A stretch of 64,000 nucleotides of DNA from UBA6168 sp964508135 (lineage in GTDB: Bacteria > Bacteroidota > Bacteroidia > Chitinophagales > Saprospiraceae). This document shows positions 50,520-59,373 of the stretch, piece by piece. A program made the position numbers and the translations under genes. Each line of letters starts with the position of its first letter. The first letter of the stretch is position 1. The stretch is taken from NCBI GenBank assembly GCA_964508135.1, contig CAZDSU010000037.1:1-64000 (forward strand). The letters run 5' to 3'. Under the pieces are notes generated by a model that saw only the letters and a list, made by a program, of their open reading frames with translations, made no database searches and was not told the origin of the DNA.

Positions 50520-51467
50520 TCACAGCCCAAACCGCTCACCCTCCTCCGCAAGGCCGAAACCTTGGCCTAAAACGCTTTGTGCCGCCTCACTGTTTCCCCA
50601 CAGCACCGGATTTGTGTGGTTGAAATGAATGAAACGGATTTTCGCCCGCTCCATTGCAGGCAGCTTGCCGAATCTTGCGAGGCTTTCCTCGATGAACGGG
50701 TGCGGGATTTCGCTCATGTCCCTGCCGGGAATCTCGCCGTTTTGGTAAAAAGTACCGTCCAGCAGCGCAAAGTCCACCTCACCGACGAGGGTGTTGATGT
50801 CCCGCTCCCAGCGCTCCCATTTGTCAATGTCGGGGATGAAAAGCAGCGACCTTCCCGGCCCTTCTATTTTGAAGCCAACCGTCTCAGAAAACTCGTCGCG
50901 GTGCGGAACCAGGAGCGGCGTGAGGCGGAGCCGTTCGTTCAGCACAATTGTCGCATCAGCCCGCAAGTGGCGAATTTCGATATTTTTCAGCGCGACCAAC
51001 TGGCTCCACGGGCCATTATTTTTCAAAAAATCCCCCATGCGGGGCATGGCAAAAACGGGCATTTCGCTTGCGGCCATCGCCTCCCGACCCAAGTGCATCA
51101 GGCCGGTGTAGTGGCCGATATGAGCGTGTGTCAGAAAAATACCTGCCAAGTCCAACGACCTACCCGGCAGCAATTGCTGGACAATACGCTGCTGCTCGGG
51201 AAAATCGGGCGTGGCATCCACCAGCCAGAACTGGCTGCTGGCAGGGTCCACCACGGCGATGCAAGAGACCATGCGGCGGCGCAGCGGTTGCTCCCAAGCG
51301 GGTTTGCAGCAAGACTTTTTGCAATCGGCTTGCGGAAAGCCCGCATCTTGGGCGATGCCGAGCACTACAACGAACGGGCTTTCCGTCTCGCCCTCGTCTT
51401 GACGGCTGGCGGGCAACAACGGCAAGCAGGCCAGTAGGAAATGTACAATATTTGTAAAAACTAACAT
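50520..51467 (-). CDS. PqqB-like metallo-beta-lactamase-fold hydrolase
   Basis: A 315-residue exported MBL-fold protein. Features of the PqqB family: LGIAQDAGFPQADCKKSCC at the start, WLVDATPDFPEQQ, the zinc motif FLTHAHIGHYTGLMHLG, VPHRDEFSETVGFKI and the late FIPDIDKWERW and HFNHTNPVLW segments. No PqqA, PqqC, PqqD or PqqE gene is in the window, so a role in PQQ export or synthesis is doubtful; related orphans occur in Bacteroidota. The start is the ATG at 51467 (MLVFTNIVHF), which opens a hydrophobic signal. Confidence 0.82.
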   Translation of the reverse strand: MLVFTNIVHFLLACLPLLPASRQDEGETESPFVVVLGIAQDAGFPQADCKKSCCKPAWEQPLRRRMVSCIAVVDPASSQFWLVDATPDFPEQQRIVQQLLPGRSLDLAGIFLTHAHIGHYTGLMHLGREAMAASEMPVFAMPRMGDFLKNNGPWSQLVALKNIEIRHLRADATIVLNERLRLTPLLVPHRDEFSETVGFKIEGPGRSLLFIPDIDKWERWERDINTLVGEVDFALLDGTFYQNGEIPGRDMSEIPHPFIEESLARFGKLPAMERAKIRFIHFNHTNPVLWGNSEAAQSVLGQGFGLAEEGERFGL

Positions 51468-51669
51468 TGGCGTGGGTGTATTTGCCACCCAAAGAAACAG
51501 ACTTTTGTCAATCTTTGAGGCTCGCCGCATAAAAATGAGGCCATGTTGCTACATTTGCCTGCCTTTAGGTTGGCGGCATTCCTCCGAACAGGGGCCTTGC
51601 ACTAGGGAGGAGGGCAGCGACAAGTTTTCACCCTCAAAAAAATGGTTAAAACCCACCAAACGCAGTTAA

Positions 51670-52590
51670 ATGGTTTTTGAGCGGTTTCCAAGAAAAGAGA
51701 CGACTATAGTACTGGGCCTTGCAGTGGCTTACCTGCTCTGGACTTCGCTGGTTTTGGGGCTGCGCACCGACCATTTTGCTTTCGTGGTGCTGTGTCTCGG
51801 GCTGTTTTTTGGCAGCAACACTACCCGAAAGGTAGTGATGGCGCTCATTTTCTTCGCTATTTACTGGTTGGTGTACGACTCCATGCGGGTGCTGCCAAAC
51901 TTCGAAGTCAACCCCGTGCACGTGCGTGAACCTTACGACATCGAAAAGTCGCTGTTCGGGTTCCAGTACATCGGCCAGCAGGTGACGCCCAATGAATTTT
52001 TTGCCATCAATACCCACCCCGTGGCCGATGTGCTTTCGGGGCTGTTTTACCTCTGCTGGGTTCCCGTGCCAATAGCCTTTGCGCTTTGGCTTTTTTTCAA
52101 GGACAAACGGATGCTGCTCGATTTTTCTTTGTCCTTCCTGCTGGTAAACCTTTTCGGCTTTGTGCTGTACTATGCCTACCCGGCGGCAGCGCCGTGGTAC
52201 GTGGAGCTGCACGGGTTTCAGGAAAACTTCAACATTCCCGGCAACGAGGCAGGGTTGGCGAACTTTGACCGCATCTTGGGGGTGAACCTGTTCCATAGCA
52301 TGTATGCCAAGAACGCCAACGTGTTCGCCGCCATACCTTCGCTACACGCCGCTTATCCCCTCATTACGTTGTATTTTGGGTGGAAAATGAGGTTGCGTGG
52401 TGCCAGTTTCATGTTTTTGGTAATTTTACTCGGAATTTGGTGGGCGGCAGTTTATTCCAGGCACCATTACATCATTGACGTGCTGCTCGGAGCAGCCTGT
52501 GCGGTGGCGACGATATTGGTGTTTGAAAAAATCGTTCGAAAATCGAGGGTGGATGGGTGGCTGGGGCGGTATGCGGCTATTTTAAAATGA
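51670..52590 (+). CDS. PAP2-family head-group transferase/phosphatase
   Basis: A 306-residue membrane protein with about eight helices and PAP2_3-type motifs: AIPSLHAAYPLITLYFGWK and VYSRHHYIIDVLLGA, the conserved Ser-x-His and Arg/His-Asp pairs. This group includes the inositol- and ethanolamine-phosphate transferases that add a head group to ceramide, as well as lipid phosphatases. It opens a co-directional run ending in ceramide-type genes (53311-57808), so transfer of a head group onto (dihydro)ceramide is inferred. Which head group is used is unknown. Confidence 0.75.
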   Translation: MVFERFPRKETTIVLGLAVAYLLWTSLVLGLRTDHFAFVVLCLGLFFGSNTTRKVVMALIFFAIYWLVYDSMRVLPNFEVNPVHVREPYDIEKSLFGFQYIGQQVTPNEFFAINTHPVADVLSGLFYLCWVPVPIAFALWLFFKDKRMLLDFSLSFLLVNLFGFVLYYAYPAAAPWYVELHGFQENFNIPGNEAGLANFDRILGVNLFHSMYAKNANVFAAIPSLHAAYPLITLYFGWKMRLRGASFMFLVILLGIWWAAVYSRHHYIIDVLLGAACAVATILVFEKIVRKSRVDGWLGRYAAILK

Positions 52591-52608
52591 CTTTTAAATT
52601 TAAGCGAT

Positions 52609-52866
52609 ATGGGACAAGCAGCTTTGTACCGTTCGGTTTTGGAAAAATTGAGTGCCATCCCTGCGGAGTACCTCCAGCAGGTGGACGCCTATTTGACCAT
52701 GCTGCAAGCCAAGGCCACTGTCGAAAAGGACAAGAAGAAGCGGGCAAAGGCCATCATGGGCTTTGCAGGGGCTTGGGCCGACATGAGCGACGAGGCGTTT
52801 GAGGCGTATTTGGTGGAGACGAAAAAAGTGGGGAACGAATTATTTAGCCGTGAAATCGAATTATGA
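52609..52866 (+). CDS. VapB-type antitoxin
   Basis: An 85-residue helical protein whose C-terminal part (MGFAGAWADMSDEAFEAYL) is typical of the short antitoxins preceding VapC-like toxins (DUF2281-like). The stop overlaps the toxin start (ATGA, 52863-52866). It starts 18 bp after the PAP2 gene. Confidence 0.75.
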   Translation: MGQAALYRSVLEKLSAIPAEYLQQVDAYLTMLQAKATVEKDKKKRAKAIMGFAGAWADMSDEAFEAYLVETKKVGNELFSREIEL

Positions 52867-53264
52867 AAGAGGCGCTTTTGGACACTGACACTGTTTCCTA
52901 TTTTTTGAGGAAAACACCTAGCGTGGTATCTAAAGTAGAGGCATACGCAAAGGAATTCGGTGTTTTGAACATTAGCGTCATTACGTTTTATGAGATAACA
53001 AATGGACTTTTGGCAAAAGATGCCAAAAAGCAATTGGGGGAATTCGAGGCTTTTCTTGCCTATGTGAACGTCCTCCCAGTCAGTCTATTAGGCGCAAAAA
53101 TATCAGCGAACATCTGCGCAGCGCTGAGAAAAAGCGGAAACCTGATAGGCCACAATGACATCTTAATTGCTGGCACCGCCATCGAAAACGACATGAAGCT
53201 AATCACGAATAACCAAAAGGATTTTTCAAGAATACCCGGTTTGGATTTTGAGAGTTGGGTATAA
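52863..53264 (+). CDS. vapC: VapC-like PIN toxin
   Basis: A 133-residue PIN ribonuclease with LLDTDTVSYFLRK at the start (Asp6, Asp8), a mid-protein acidic residue in FYEITNGLLA, and the late metal site HNDILIAGTAIENDMKLITNN. It overlaps its antitoxin by 4 bp. The pair lies inside a lipid-synthesis gene run. Confidence 0.9.
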   Translation: MKEALLDTDTVSYFLRKTPSVVSKVEAYAKEFGVLNISVITFYEITNGLLAKDAKKQLGEFEAFLAYVNVLPVSLLGAKISANICAALRKSGNLIGHNDILIAGTAIENDMKLITNNQKDFSRIPGLDFESWV

Positions 53265-53310
53265 TTCTCAGTTGAATTCATTCGCAAAAACACACAATAC
53301 AGAATAACAA

Positions 53311-54522
53311 ATGAACCTGCTTCAACAGAAAATGAAACGGTACACCGCTCCCCAGGAGGCAAAAGCGGCGGGCGTGTACCCCTACTTCCGGGTCATCGAG
53401 AGTGACCAGGACACCGTGGTGACGATGAACGGCAAGAAAGTGCTCATGTTCGGCTCCAACAGCTACCTCGGCCTCACCAACCACCCCATGCTCAAGGAGG
53501 CAGCCAAAAAGGCCGTGGACAAGTACGGCTCCGGCTGCGCTGGCTCCCGTTTCCTCAACGGCACCCTCGACCTCCACATCGAACTGGAGGACAAGCTCGC
53601 CAAGTTCGTGGGCAAGGACGAGGCCATCGTGTTCAGCACGGGCATGCAGGTGAACCTCGGCGTACTGTCGTCACTTTTGGGTCGCAAGGACTTCATCATG
53701 TCTGACGAGGCCAACCACGCCTCCATCGTGGACGGTACCCGGCTCTCGTTTGCCACCACCCGCAAGTACAAGCACAACAACATGGAATCGCTCGATACCG
53801 TGCTCCAACGAGCAGGCAAAGAGCGTGGCCCAGAGGACCTCGCACTCATCGTCACCGACGGCGTGTTCAGCATGGAGGGCGACGTGTGCAACCTGCCGGA
53901 AATCGTGCGCCTTGCGAAGCAACACAACGCCAATATCATGGTGGACGATGCGCACGGCCTCGGCGTCATGGGCGAGCTGGGCAAGGGCACTTGTAACCAC
54001 TTCGGCATCACCGACGAGGTAGACCTCATCATGGGCACCTTTTCCAAGTCACTGGCCACCATCGGCGGCTTCATCGCCACTAGTTTCGAGATTGCCAACT
54101 GGCTCAAGCACAATGCCCGGTCGCTCATCTTCAGCGCCAGCATTGCGCCAGCAAACGCCGCCGCCGTCATCGCCGCACTGGAGCTGATACAGCAGGAGCC
54201 GGAGCGCATCGAGCAGCTTTGGGCCAATACCCGCTACGCAAAGCAACAGCTCGACGACCTCGGCTTCGAGACCGGGCACAGCACCACGCCCATCATCCCC
54301 ATTTACGTGCGGGACTTGAACAAGACCTTCCTGCTCACCCGTCAATTACAGGATGCAGGCGTGTTCGTCAACCCGGTCATCACGCCCGCCGTGGCACCGG
54401 AAGACACGCTCATCCGGTTCTCGCTCATGGCCACGCATACGTTTGCACAGATTGACGAGGCCATTGATAAGCTGGCGAAAGTAGCACGCCGTCTAGAAAT
54501 CTTGACAGGTCAGGAAGTGTAA
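53311..54522 (+). CDS. spt: serine palmitoyltransferase-like alpha-oxoamine synthase
   Basis: A 403-residue PLP enzyme of the alpha-oxoamine synthase group: YFRVIESDQDTVVTMNGKKV, GSNSYLGLTNHPMLKEAAKK, YGSGCAGSRFLNGT, DDAHGLGVMGELGKGT and the PLP lysine in GTFSKSLATIGGF (residue 246). Related enzymes (2-amino-3-ketobutyrate CoA ligase, 8-amino-7-oxononanoate synthase) share these. The neighbours, two GNAT acyltransferases and a CerR-like reductase, point to serine palmitoyltransferase, which makes 3-ketosphinganine from serine and palmitoyl-CoA. The sphingolipid role is inference from context. Confidence 0.85.
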   Translation: MNLLQQKMKRYTAPQEAKAAGVYPYFRVIESDQDTVVTMNGKKVLMFGSNSYLGLTNHPMLKEAAKKAVDKYGSGCAGSRFLNGTLDLHIELEDKLAKFVGKDEAIVFSTGMQVNLGVLSSLLGRKDFIMSDEANHASIVDGTRLSFATTRKYKHNNMESLDTVLQRAGKERGPEDLALIVTDGVFSMEGDVCNLPEIVRLAKQHNANIMVDDAHGLGVMGELGKGTCNHFGITDEVDLIMGTFSKSLATIGGFIATSFEIANWLKHNARSLIFSASIAPANAAAVIAALELIQQEPERIEQLWANTRYAKQQLDDLGFETGHSTTPIIPIYVRDLNKTFLLTRQLQDAGVFVNPVITPAVAPEDTLIRFSLMATHTFAQIDEAIDKLAKVARRLEILTGQEV

Positions 54523-54540
54523 GACGGTCAATAGATTAGG

Positions 54541-55650
54541 ATGCTCATAGTTCATGAAGTTTCAAGTAGGTCGGATCTGATGAAGTTCATCAAATTCCCA
54601 TTTAGCCTGTACTCGGACAATCCTTTTTGGGTGCCTCCCATCATTTATGATGAGATAGTGACATTGAAAAAAAATCCGGCTTTCGAGCATTGCAAGAAGT
54701 GTTATTGGATAGCAAAAAGAAATGACCAGGTGGTAGGCCGAATCGCTGGTATAATCAACCATGCAGAGAACAAAAAAACAGGTAAAGCTTATGCCAGGTT
54801 TGGATGGCTTGATTTTATTGATGACCCTGAGGTCTTCAAGTCTTTGATAACAACGGTAGAGGAATGGGCGAGACAACAAGGCTCAACTCAAATACACGGG
54901 CCATTGGGCTTTACCGACATGGACAAGGAAGGCCTCTTGGTAGAAGGCTTTGACGAACTCGGAACTTTTGCCACTTTGTACAATCACCCCTATTACCAAG
55001 CTCATTTGGAGGCGAGCGGGTATCGAAAAAGTACTGATTGGGTAGAATATGAAATCAAAGTGCCGGAGCGGATACCAGAGCGGATGAGCGACTTTGCAGC
55101 AAAGGTGGCAGAACGCTTTGGACTTAGGCACTTGGAAGCCACCCGGTCAGAACTCAAGCCTTATGCCCCACAGATTTTCCAGTTGTTGAACAGCGCTTAC
55201 AGCGACCTCTACGGCTTTGTGGAGCTAACGGAAAAGCAGATAAAGTTTTATACCGAGCAGTATTTCACCTTCATAAAGCCTGATTTTGTATCCATCATTC
55301 TCAATCAAGAAGATAAGGTTATAGCATTTGGATTGACAATGCCCTCGCTCTCAATCGCCGTCCAAAAAGCAAAAGGCAGGCTCATTCCTTTTGGGTTCTT
55401 TCATATCCTAAAAGCGCTTCGAAAGAATGACCGGGCTGATTTTTACCTGATAGCCATAGACAAGGAGTACCAACGGAAAGGCGTGCACATCATGATATTT
55501 GAAAAAATATTGAAAGGCTACCAGCGATTTGGCATCGTGAAGGTGGAAACAAACCCTGAATTGGAAAACAACTCCCAAGTGCAGGCTATTTGGAAAGATT
55601 ACAACCCCAGGATGCACAAGCGCAGAAGATGCTTCATCAAGCAGCTTTGA
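54541..55650 (+). CDS. GNAT-type acyltransferase, candidate bacterial ceramide synthase (copy 1)
   Basis: A 369-residue protein with a GNAT-like fold (GRIAGIINHAENKK, IHGPLGFTDMDKEGLLVEGFD, YLIAIDKEYQRKGVHIMIFE with the acyl-CoA binding loop). It is paralogous to the next gene and starts 18 bp after spt. In Caulobacter, bacterial ceramide synthase is a GNAT-family protein that N-acylates sphinganine; that function is a reasonable guess here. Codon and base use is more AT-rich than for spt, so it may have a different history from its neighbours. Confidence 0.72.
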   Translation: MLIVHEVSSRSDLMKFIKFPFSLYSDNPFWVPPIIYDEIVTLKKNPAFEHCKKCYWIAKRNDQVVGRIAGIINHAENKKTGKAYARFGWLDFIDDPEVFKSLITTVEEWARQQGSTQIHGPLGFTDMDKEGLLVEGFDELGTFATLYNHPYYQAHLEASGYRKSTDWVEYEIKVPERIPERMSDFAAKVAERFGLRHLEATRSELKPYAPQIFQLLNSAYSDLYGFVELTEKQIKFYTEQYFTFIKPDFVSIILNQEDKVIAFGLTMPSLSIAVQKAKGRLIPFGFFHILKALRKNDRADFYLIAIDKEYQRKGVHIMIFEKILKGYQRFGIVKVETNPELENNSQVQAIWKDYNPRMHKRRRCFIKQL

Positions 55651-55691
55651 AGTTCAGCACTTACAATTTCAAGCATATCAAGTCATTGATA

Positions 55692-56816
55692 ATGGAAATA
55701 AAAGAAGTCAAAAGCTGGGATGACAAGAAACGATTTATCGACTTTCCACACCTATTGTATGGGAGCGACCCCAATTACGTGCCTGAGATATTTCTTGGGC
55801 AAAAGGAATTGCTCAATGAAAAGAAGAACCCATTTTTTCAGCATTCTAAGGCACAACTCTACTTGGCGCTGCGCAATGGCAAAATCGTGGGCCGGATCGC
55901 TGCCATCCGAAACAACAACTACAATAAATTTGCTGACGCAAATGCGGGTTTTTTTGGCTTTTTCGATGTGATTGAAGATTACGATGTGGCGAAACTCCTG
56001 CTAGACACCGCTTGCAACTGGCTGAAAAACGAGGGGCTGGACAACGTTATCGGCCCCACCAACTTCAGCACCAACGATACTGCTGGCTTGCTAGTGGAGG
56101 GCTTTGACAGCCCGCCTGTGGTGATGATGACCTACAACAAGCGCTATTACGCCGACTTTTTGGAGCGATATAACTTTCGCAAGCAGATGGACATGCTTGC
56201 TTATTTCGGCATCCACGAAACTGCCAATAAAAAATCATTGGAGCTTTCGCAAAAGATACAAGACCGGCTGGCAAACAAGGGAATCACTTTCCGCAATTTG
56301 AAAATGAAAAATTTTAAGGAGGAGCTTGGCTCGGTGCGGGAAGTTTACAAGGGTGCTTGGGACAGCAACTGGGGCTTCGTGCCACCGACCGACGCCGAGT
56401 TCAACCACATGGCCGATGGAATGAAGATGGTCATTGACCCCGATTTCGCTATTCTTGCAGAGCACGATGGCCGCTTGGTGGGCTTTGCCCTAGCTGTGCC
56501 GGATATCAACACCATTACCCGAACCATCAAGCGGGGGCGCCTGCTGCCGTTCGGCATTTTCAAGTTGCTGTTTCAAAAAAGTAAAATCAAGCTCATTCGG
56601 ATCATCCTGCTAGGCGTGCTGCCAGCGTACCGCCGCATGGGCATCGAAGGTGTTTTTTATGCCAACACCATCGCCAAAAGCGCCGAAAAGGGAATCACGC
56701 ACGGCGAGGCGTCTTGGATATTGGATAGCAACGAAATGATGAAAAAAGGCGTGGAGAGTATCGGCATGGTGCCGTACAAACGCTACCGGATGTACGAAAA
56801 AGCTTTGGCTGTATGA
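55692..56816 (+). CDS. GNAT-type acyltransferase, candidate bacterial ceramide synthase (copy 2)
   Basis: A 374-residue paralogue of the gene at 54541. Shared landmarks are FPHLLYGSDPNYVPEIF against FPFSLYSDNPFWVPPII, VGRIAAIRNN against VGRIAGIINH, IGPTNFSTNDTAGLLVEGFD against IHGPLGFTDMDKEGLLVEGFD, and a late GNAT loop VLPAYRRMGIEGVFYANTIA. I chose the ATG at 55692 (MEIKEVKSWDD); an earlier frame overlapping the previous gene is unlikely. Stop overlaps the next start (ATGA). With two copies, one could use a different acyl donor or acceptor. Confidence 0.75.
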   Translation: MEIKEVKSWDDKKRFIDFPHLLYGSDPNYVPEIFLGQKELLNEKKNPFFQHSKAQLYLALRNGKIVGRIAAIRNNNYNKFADANAGFFGFFDVIEDYDVAKLLLDTACNWLKNEGLDNVIGPTNFSTNDTAGLLVEGFDSPPVVMMTYNKRYYADFLERYNFRKQMDMLAYFGIHETANKKSLELSQKIQDRLANKGITFRNLKMKNFKEELGSVREVYKGAWDSNWGFVPPTDAEFNHMADGMKMVIDPDFAILAEHDGRLVGFALAVPDINTITRTIKRGRLLPFGIFKLLFQKSKIKLIRIILLGVLPAYRRMGIEGVFYANTIAKSAEKGITHGEASWILDSNEMMKKGVESIGMVPYKRYRMYEKALAV

Positions 56817-57808
56817 AAAAGATACTCATCACCGGCGCATCGGGCTTCGTGGGGAGCCACCTCGTAGAGGAGGCGCTGCGACGCGACCTCGACGTGTACG
56901 CCGGCATACGCAAGTCGAGCAGCCGGGAGTATTTGCAGGATGAGCGCATCAACTTCGTGGAGCTGAACTTTGAGGACAAGTATCAAATGTCCATCCTGAT
57001 GAAGCGCAAACAGTTCGACTACGTCATCCACAATGCCGGGGTGGTTTCGGCGCCCAAGCTTTCGGATTACATGCGGGTAAATTTTGAGTACACCAAAAAC
57101 TTCGTGGAGGCCATCGAGGCTTCCGGCGAGCAGTTGGATAAATTCACCTACATCAGCAGCGCCGCCAGCTACGGCCCGGTGCCCAGCAAGGACCTCACCG
57201 ATTTTTTAAAAGAAGAAGACACTCCCCGCCCCATCAATGCCTACGGCGAAGCAAAACTTGCCTCCGAGCGCTACCTGGCCAGCTTGCACGATTTCCCCTA
57301 CGTCGTCATCCGCCCGACGGGCGTCTATGGCCCACGGGAGAAGGAAATCCTCACTTTTTTTAAAATGATAAACCGAAATGTGGAGGGCTATATCGGCTTT
57401 CGGCGGCAGCACCTGGCCTTTGTGTACGTGAAGGACTTGGTGCGGGCGGTGCTCGATGCCACCACTTCGTCGGAGGTTTCACGGAAAAGCTACTTCATCT
57501 CCGATGGCCGCTACTACGCCCAGTGGGACATTGGCAAGGCGGCGAAGCTGATTTTGAACAAAAAAACGCTTCGTTTTCACATCCCGGTCACGCTTGTCCG
57601 CAGCATCGCCTGGGTGCTGGAGCAGGCTGGCAAACTCAGCGGCAGCTACCCGCCGCTCAACCTCGAAAAGGTGCGCATCCTCGAAAGCCTCAACTGGAAA
57701 TGCGATATCGAGCCGCTAAAAGAAGACCTCAACTTTCAGCCACAGTATAACCTGGAGGAGGGGCTGGAAGAGACCCTGGCTTGGTACAAGGAGCAGGGCT
57801 GGCTGTGA
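56813..57808 (+). CDS. NAD-dependent epimerase-like reductase (CerR-like)
   Basis: A 331-residue extended short-chain dehydrogenase: ILITGASGFVGSHLVEEALRR for NAD(P) binding, YVIHNAGVVSAPKLSD, the Tyr-x3-Lys catalytic pair in AYGEAKLASERYL and IRPTGVYGPREKEI. It overlaps the preceding GNAT gene by 4 bp. The epimerase-type ketoreductase CerR reduces 3-ketosphinganine in bacterial sphingolipid synthesis, and this gene is placed for that role; a sugar epimerase cannot be excluded from sequence alone. Confidence 0.85.
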   Translation: MKKILITGASGFVGSHLVEEALRRDLDVYAGIRKSSSREYLQDERINFVELNFEDKYQMSILMKRKQFDYVIHNAGVVSAPKLSDYMRVNFEYTKNFVEAIEASGEQLDKFTYISSAASYGPVPSKDLTDFLKEEDTPRPINAYGEAKLASERYLASLHDFPYVVIRPTGVYGPREKEILTFFKMINRNVEGYIGFRRQHLAFVYVKDLVRAVLDATTSSEVSRKSYFISDGRYYAQWDIGKAAKLILNKKTLRFHIPVTLVRSIAWVLEQAGKLSGSYPPLNLEKVRILESLNWKCDIEPLKEDLNFQPQYNLEEGLEETLAWYKEQGWL

Positions 57809-57822
57809 CGATCGCGGATTTC

Positions 57823-57969
57823 GGATTTGCGATTGCGGATTGGGGCCGCCGCCACTACCCACAAACACTCGAATTCTACGTTAACCCAATTTTCCGCATG
57901 GTTTTGAGCAAACAATAAGTACCCAGGATTTTGCACTGCCCCCAATCTGCAATCCGCAATCGCAAATCC
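57823..57969. repeat. GCGATTGCGGATT self-complementary array
   Basis: GGATTTGCGATTGCGGATT (57823-57841) is complemented by AATCCGCAATCGCAAATCC (57951-57969) between convergent genes. The 90 nt inside hold nothing recognisable. Confidence 0.8.
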
Positions 57970-59373
57970 TCAAATGTATCCCAATATCCGAAGCATATCC
58001 TCCGGCTTCTGCTCCTCCTTATAGAGCTTGTCCACGATATTTCCCTTGGAATCCTTGTAAATCAGAATGTGCTTCGGCGATGGGATGAGGCAGTGCTTGA
58101 TGCCGCCATATCCGCTCAGTGAATCTTGGTAAGCCCCAGTGTGGAAGAAACCAAGGTACAGCGGTTCTGTGTCTTTCTTCTCAATAACAGGTAGGTAAAC
58201 CTGGCTCTCATGCACCTCCGAATTGTAGTAATCGGAGTTGTCGCAGCTCAGGCCGCCGATGTTCACCCGGCGGTATTCGTTGTGCCATTTGTTGATGGGC
58301 AGCAGGATGAAGCGCTCCGCAATGCCCCAGCTATCGGGCATGGTGGTGATGAGCGAGTTGTCAATCATGTACCAGACCTCGGCGTCGTTCTGCTGCTTTT
58401 GGCCAATCACGGAGAAGATGATGGCCCCGCTCTCGCCCACGGTGTACTTGCCGAACTCGGTATAAATATCCGGTTCATGTATTTCTTCCTCCTGACAGGC
58501 AGCGAGTATGAGGTTGACGATTTCACGCACCATGTACGTGTAGTCGAACTCGAAGCCAAGAGAGTTTCGGATGGGCATTCCGCCGCCGATGTTCAGTCCT
58601 TCCAGCGTTGGGCAGACCTTCTTCAACTCACAGTACATCTTCACGGCTTTTTTCAGCTCGCCCCAGTAGTAGATGGAGTCTTTGATGCCCGTGTCCACGA
58701 AAAAATGGAGCATTTTCAGTTCAAACTTGGGGTTGTTTGCGATGCGCTCCTTGCAGTAGCTGATGACCTCCGCCGCCCGTATGCCCAGCCTAGAGGTGTA
58801 GAACTCGAAGTTCGGTTCCTCGTCCGTAGCCACCCGAACGCCAATGCTGCATTTGCCCTTCACCATTTCTTCAAAAAAATCGAGCTCCTCCTTGTTGTCC
58901 AGCACGGGGATGACATTCACGAATCCTTCGTTGATGAGGCCGCTGATTTTTTCGGCATACTCCCGGGTCTTGAAGCCGTTGTTTACGATGATGGTCTCCT
59001 TGTCAATGAACTCCTCCTCGAACAGGCGACGCACCAGGTCAATGTCGAAAGAAGAGGAGGTCTCCAGCTCCACGTCGTGCTTCAACACCTCCTTCACCAC
59101 GTAGCTGAAATGTGAGCTTTTGGTACAGTAGCAATAGTTGTACTTGCCCCGGTAGCCGCTCGCCTTCATGGCTTTTGTGAATAGATTTTTCGCCCGCTTT
59201 ATCTGCGTCCCGATTTTGGGCAAATAGGTCAACTTGAGCGGTGTGCCGTATTTGTTTATCAAATAAATCAGCGGAACGCCGTTGAAAACTAGCTTGCCAT
59301 CTTCGATGTCGAAGCCTTCCTGCGGAAAGTAGAAGGTCTGATCAATCAGGTCGAAATAACGGTTCTTTATCAT
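57970..59373 (-). CDS. speA: biosynthetic arginine decarboxylase
   Basis: A 467-residue fold-III PLP decarboxylase: YCTKSSHFSYVVKEVLKHD with the PLP lysine, VELETSSSFDIDLVR, the glycine-rich GLNIGGGMPIRNSLGF and IYTEFGKYTVGESGAI. The C-terminal part contains the substrate Cys/Asp region GGLSCDNSDYYNSE and GFFHTGAYQDSLSGYGGI. It makes agmatine from arginine for polyamine synthesis. Length (467) matches the short Bacteroidota form rather than the 630-residue enterobacterial enzyme. Confidence 0.92.
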   Translation of the reverse strand: MIKNRYFDLIDQTFYFPQEGFDIEDGKLVFNGVPLIYLINKYGTPLKLTYLPKIGTQIKRAKNLFTKAMKASGYRGKYNYCYCTKSSHFSYVVKEVLKHDVELETSSSFDIDLVRRLFEEEFIDKETIIVNNGFKTREYAEKISGLINEGFVNVIPVLDNKEELDFFEEMVKGKCSIGVRVATDEEPNFEFYTSRLGIRAAEVISYCKERIANNPKFELKMLHFFVDTGIKDSIYYWGELKKAVKMYCELKKVCPTLEGLNIGGGMPIRNSLGFEFDYTYMVREIVNLILAACQEEEIHEPDIYTEFGKYTVGESGAIIFSVIGQKQQNDAEVWYMIDNSLITTMPDSWGIAERFILLPINKWHNEYRRVNIGGLSCDNSDYYNSEVHESQVYLPVIEKKDTEPLYLGFFHTGAYQDSLSGYGGIKHCLIPSPKHILIYKDSKGNIVDKLYKEEQKPEDMLRILGYI

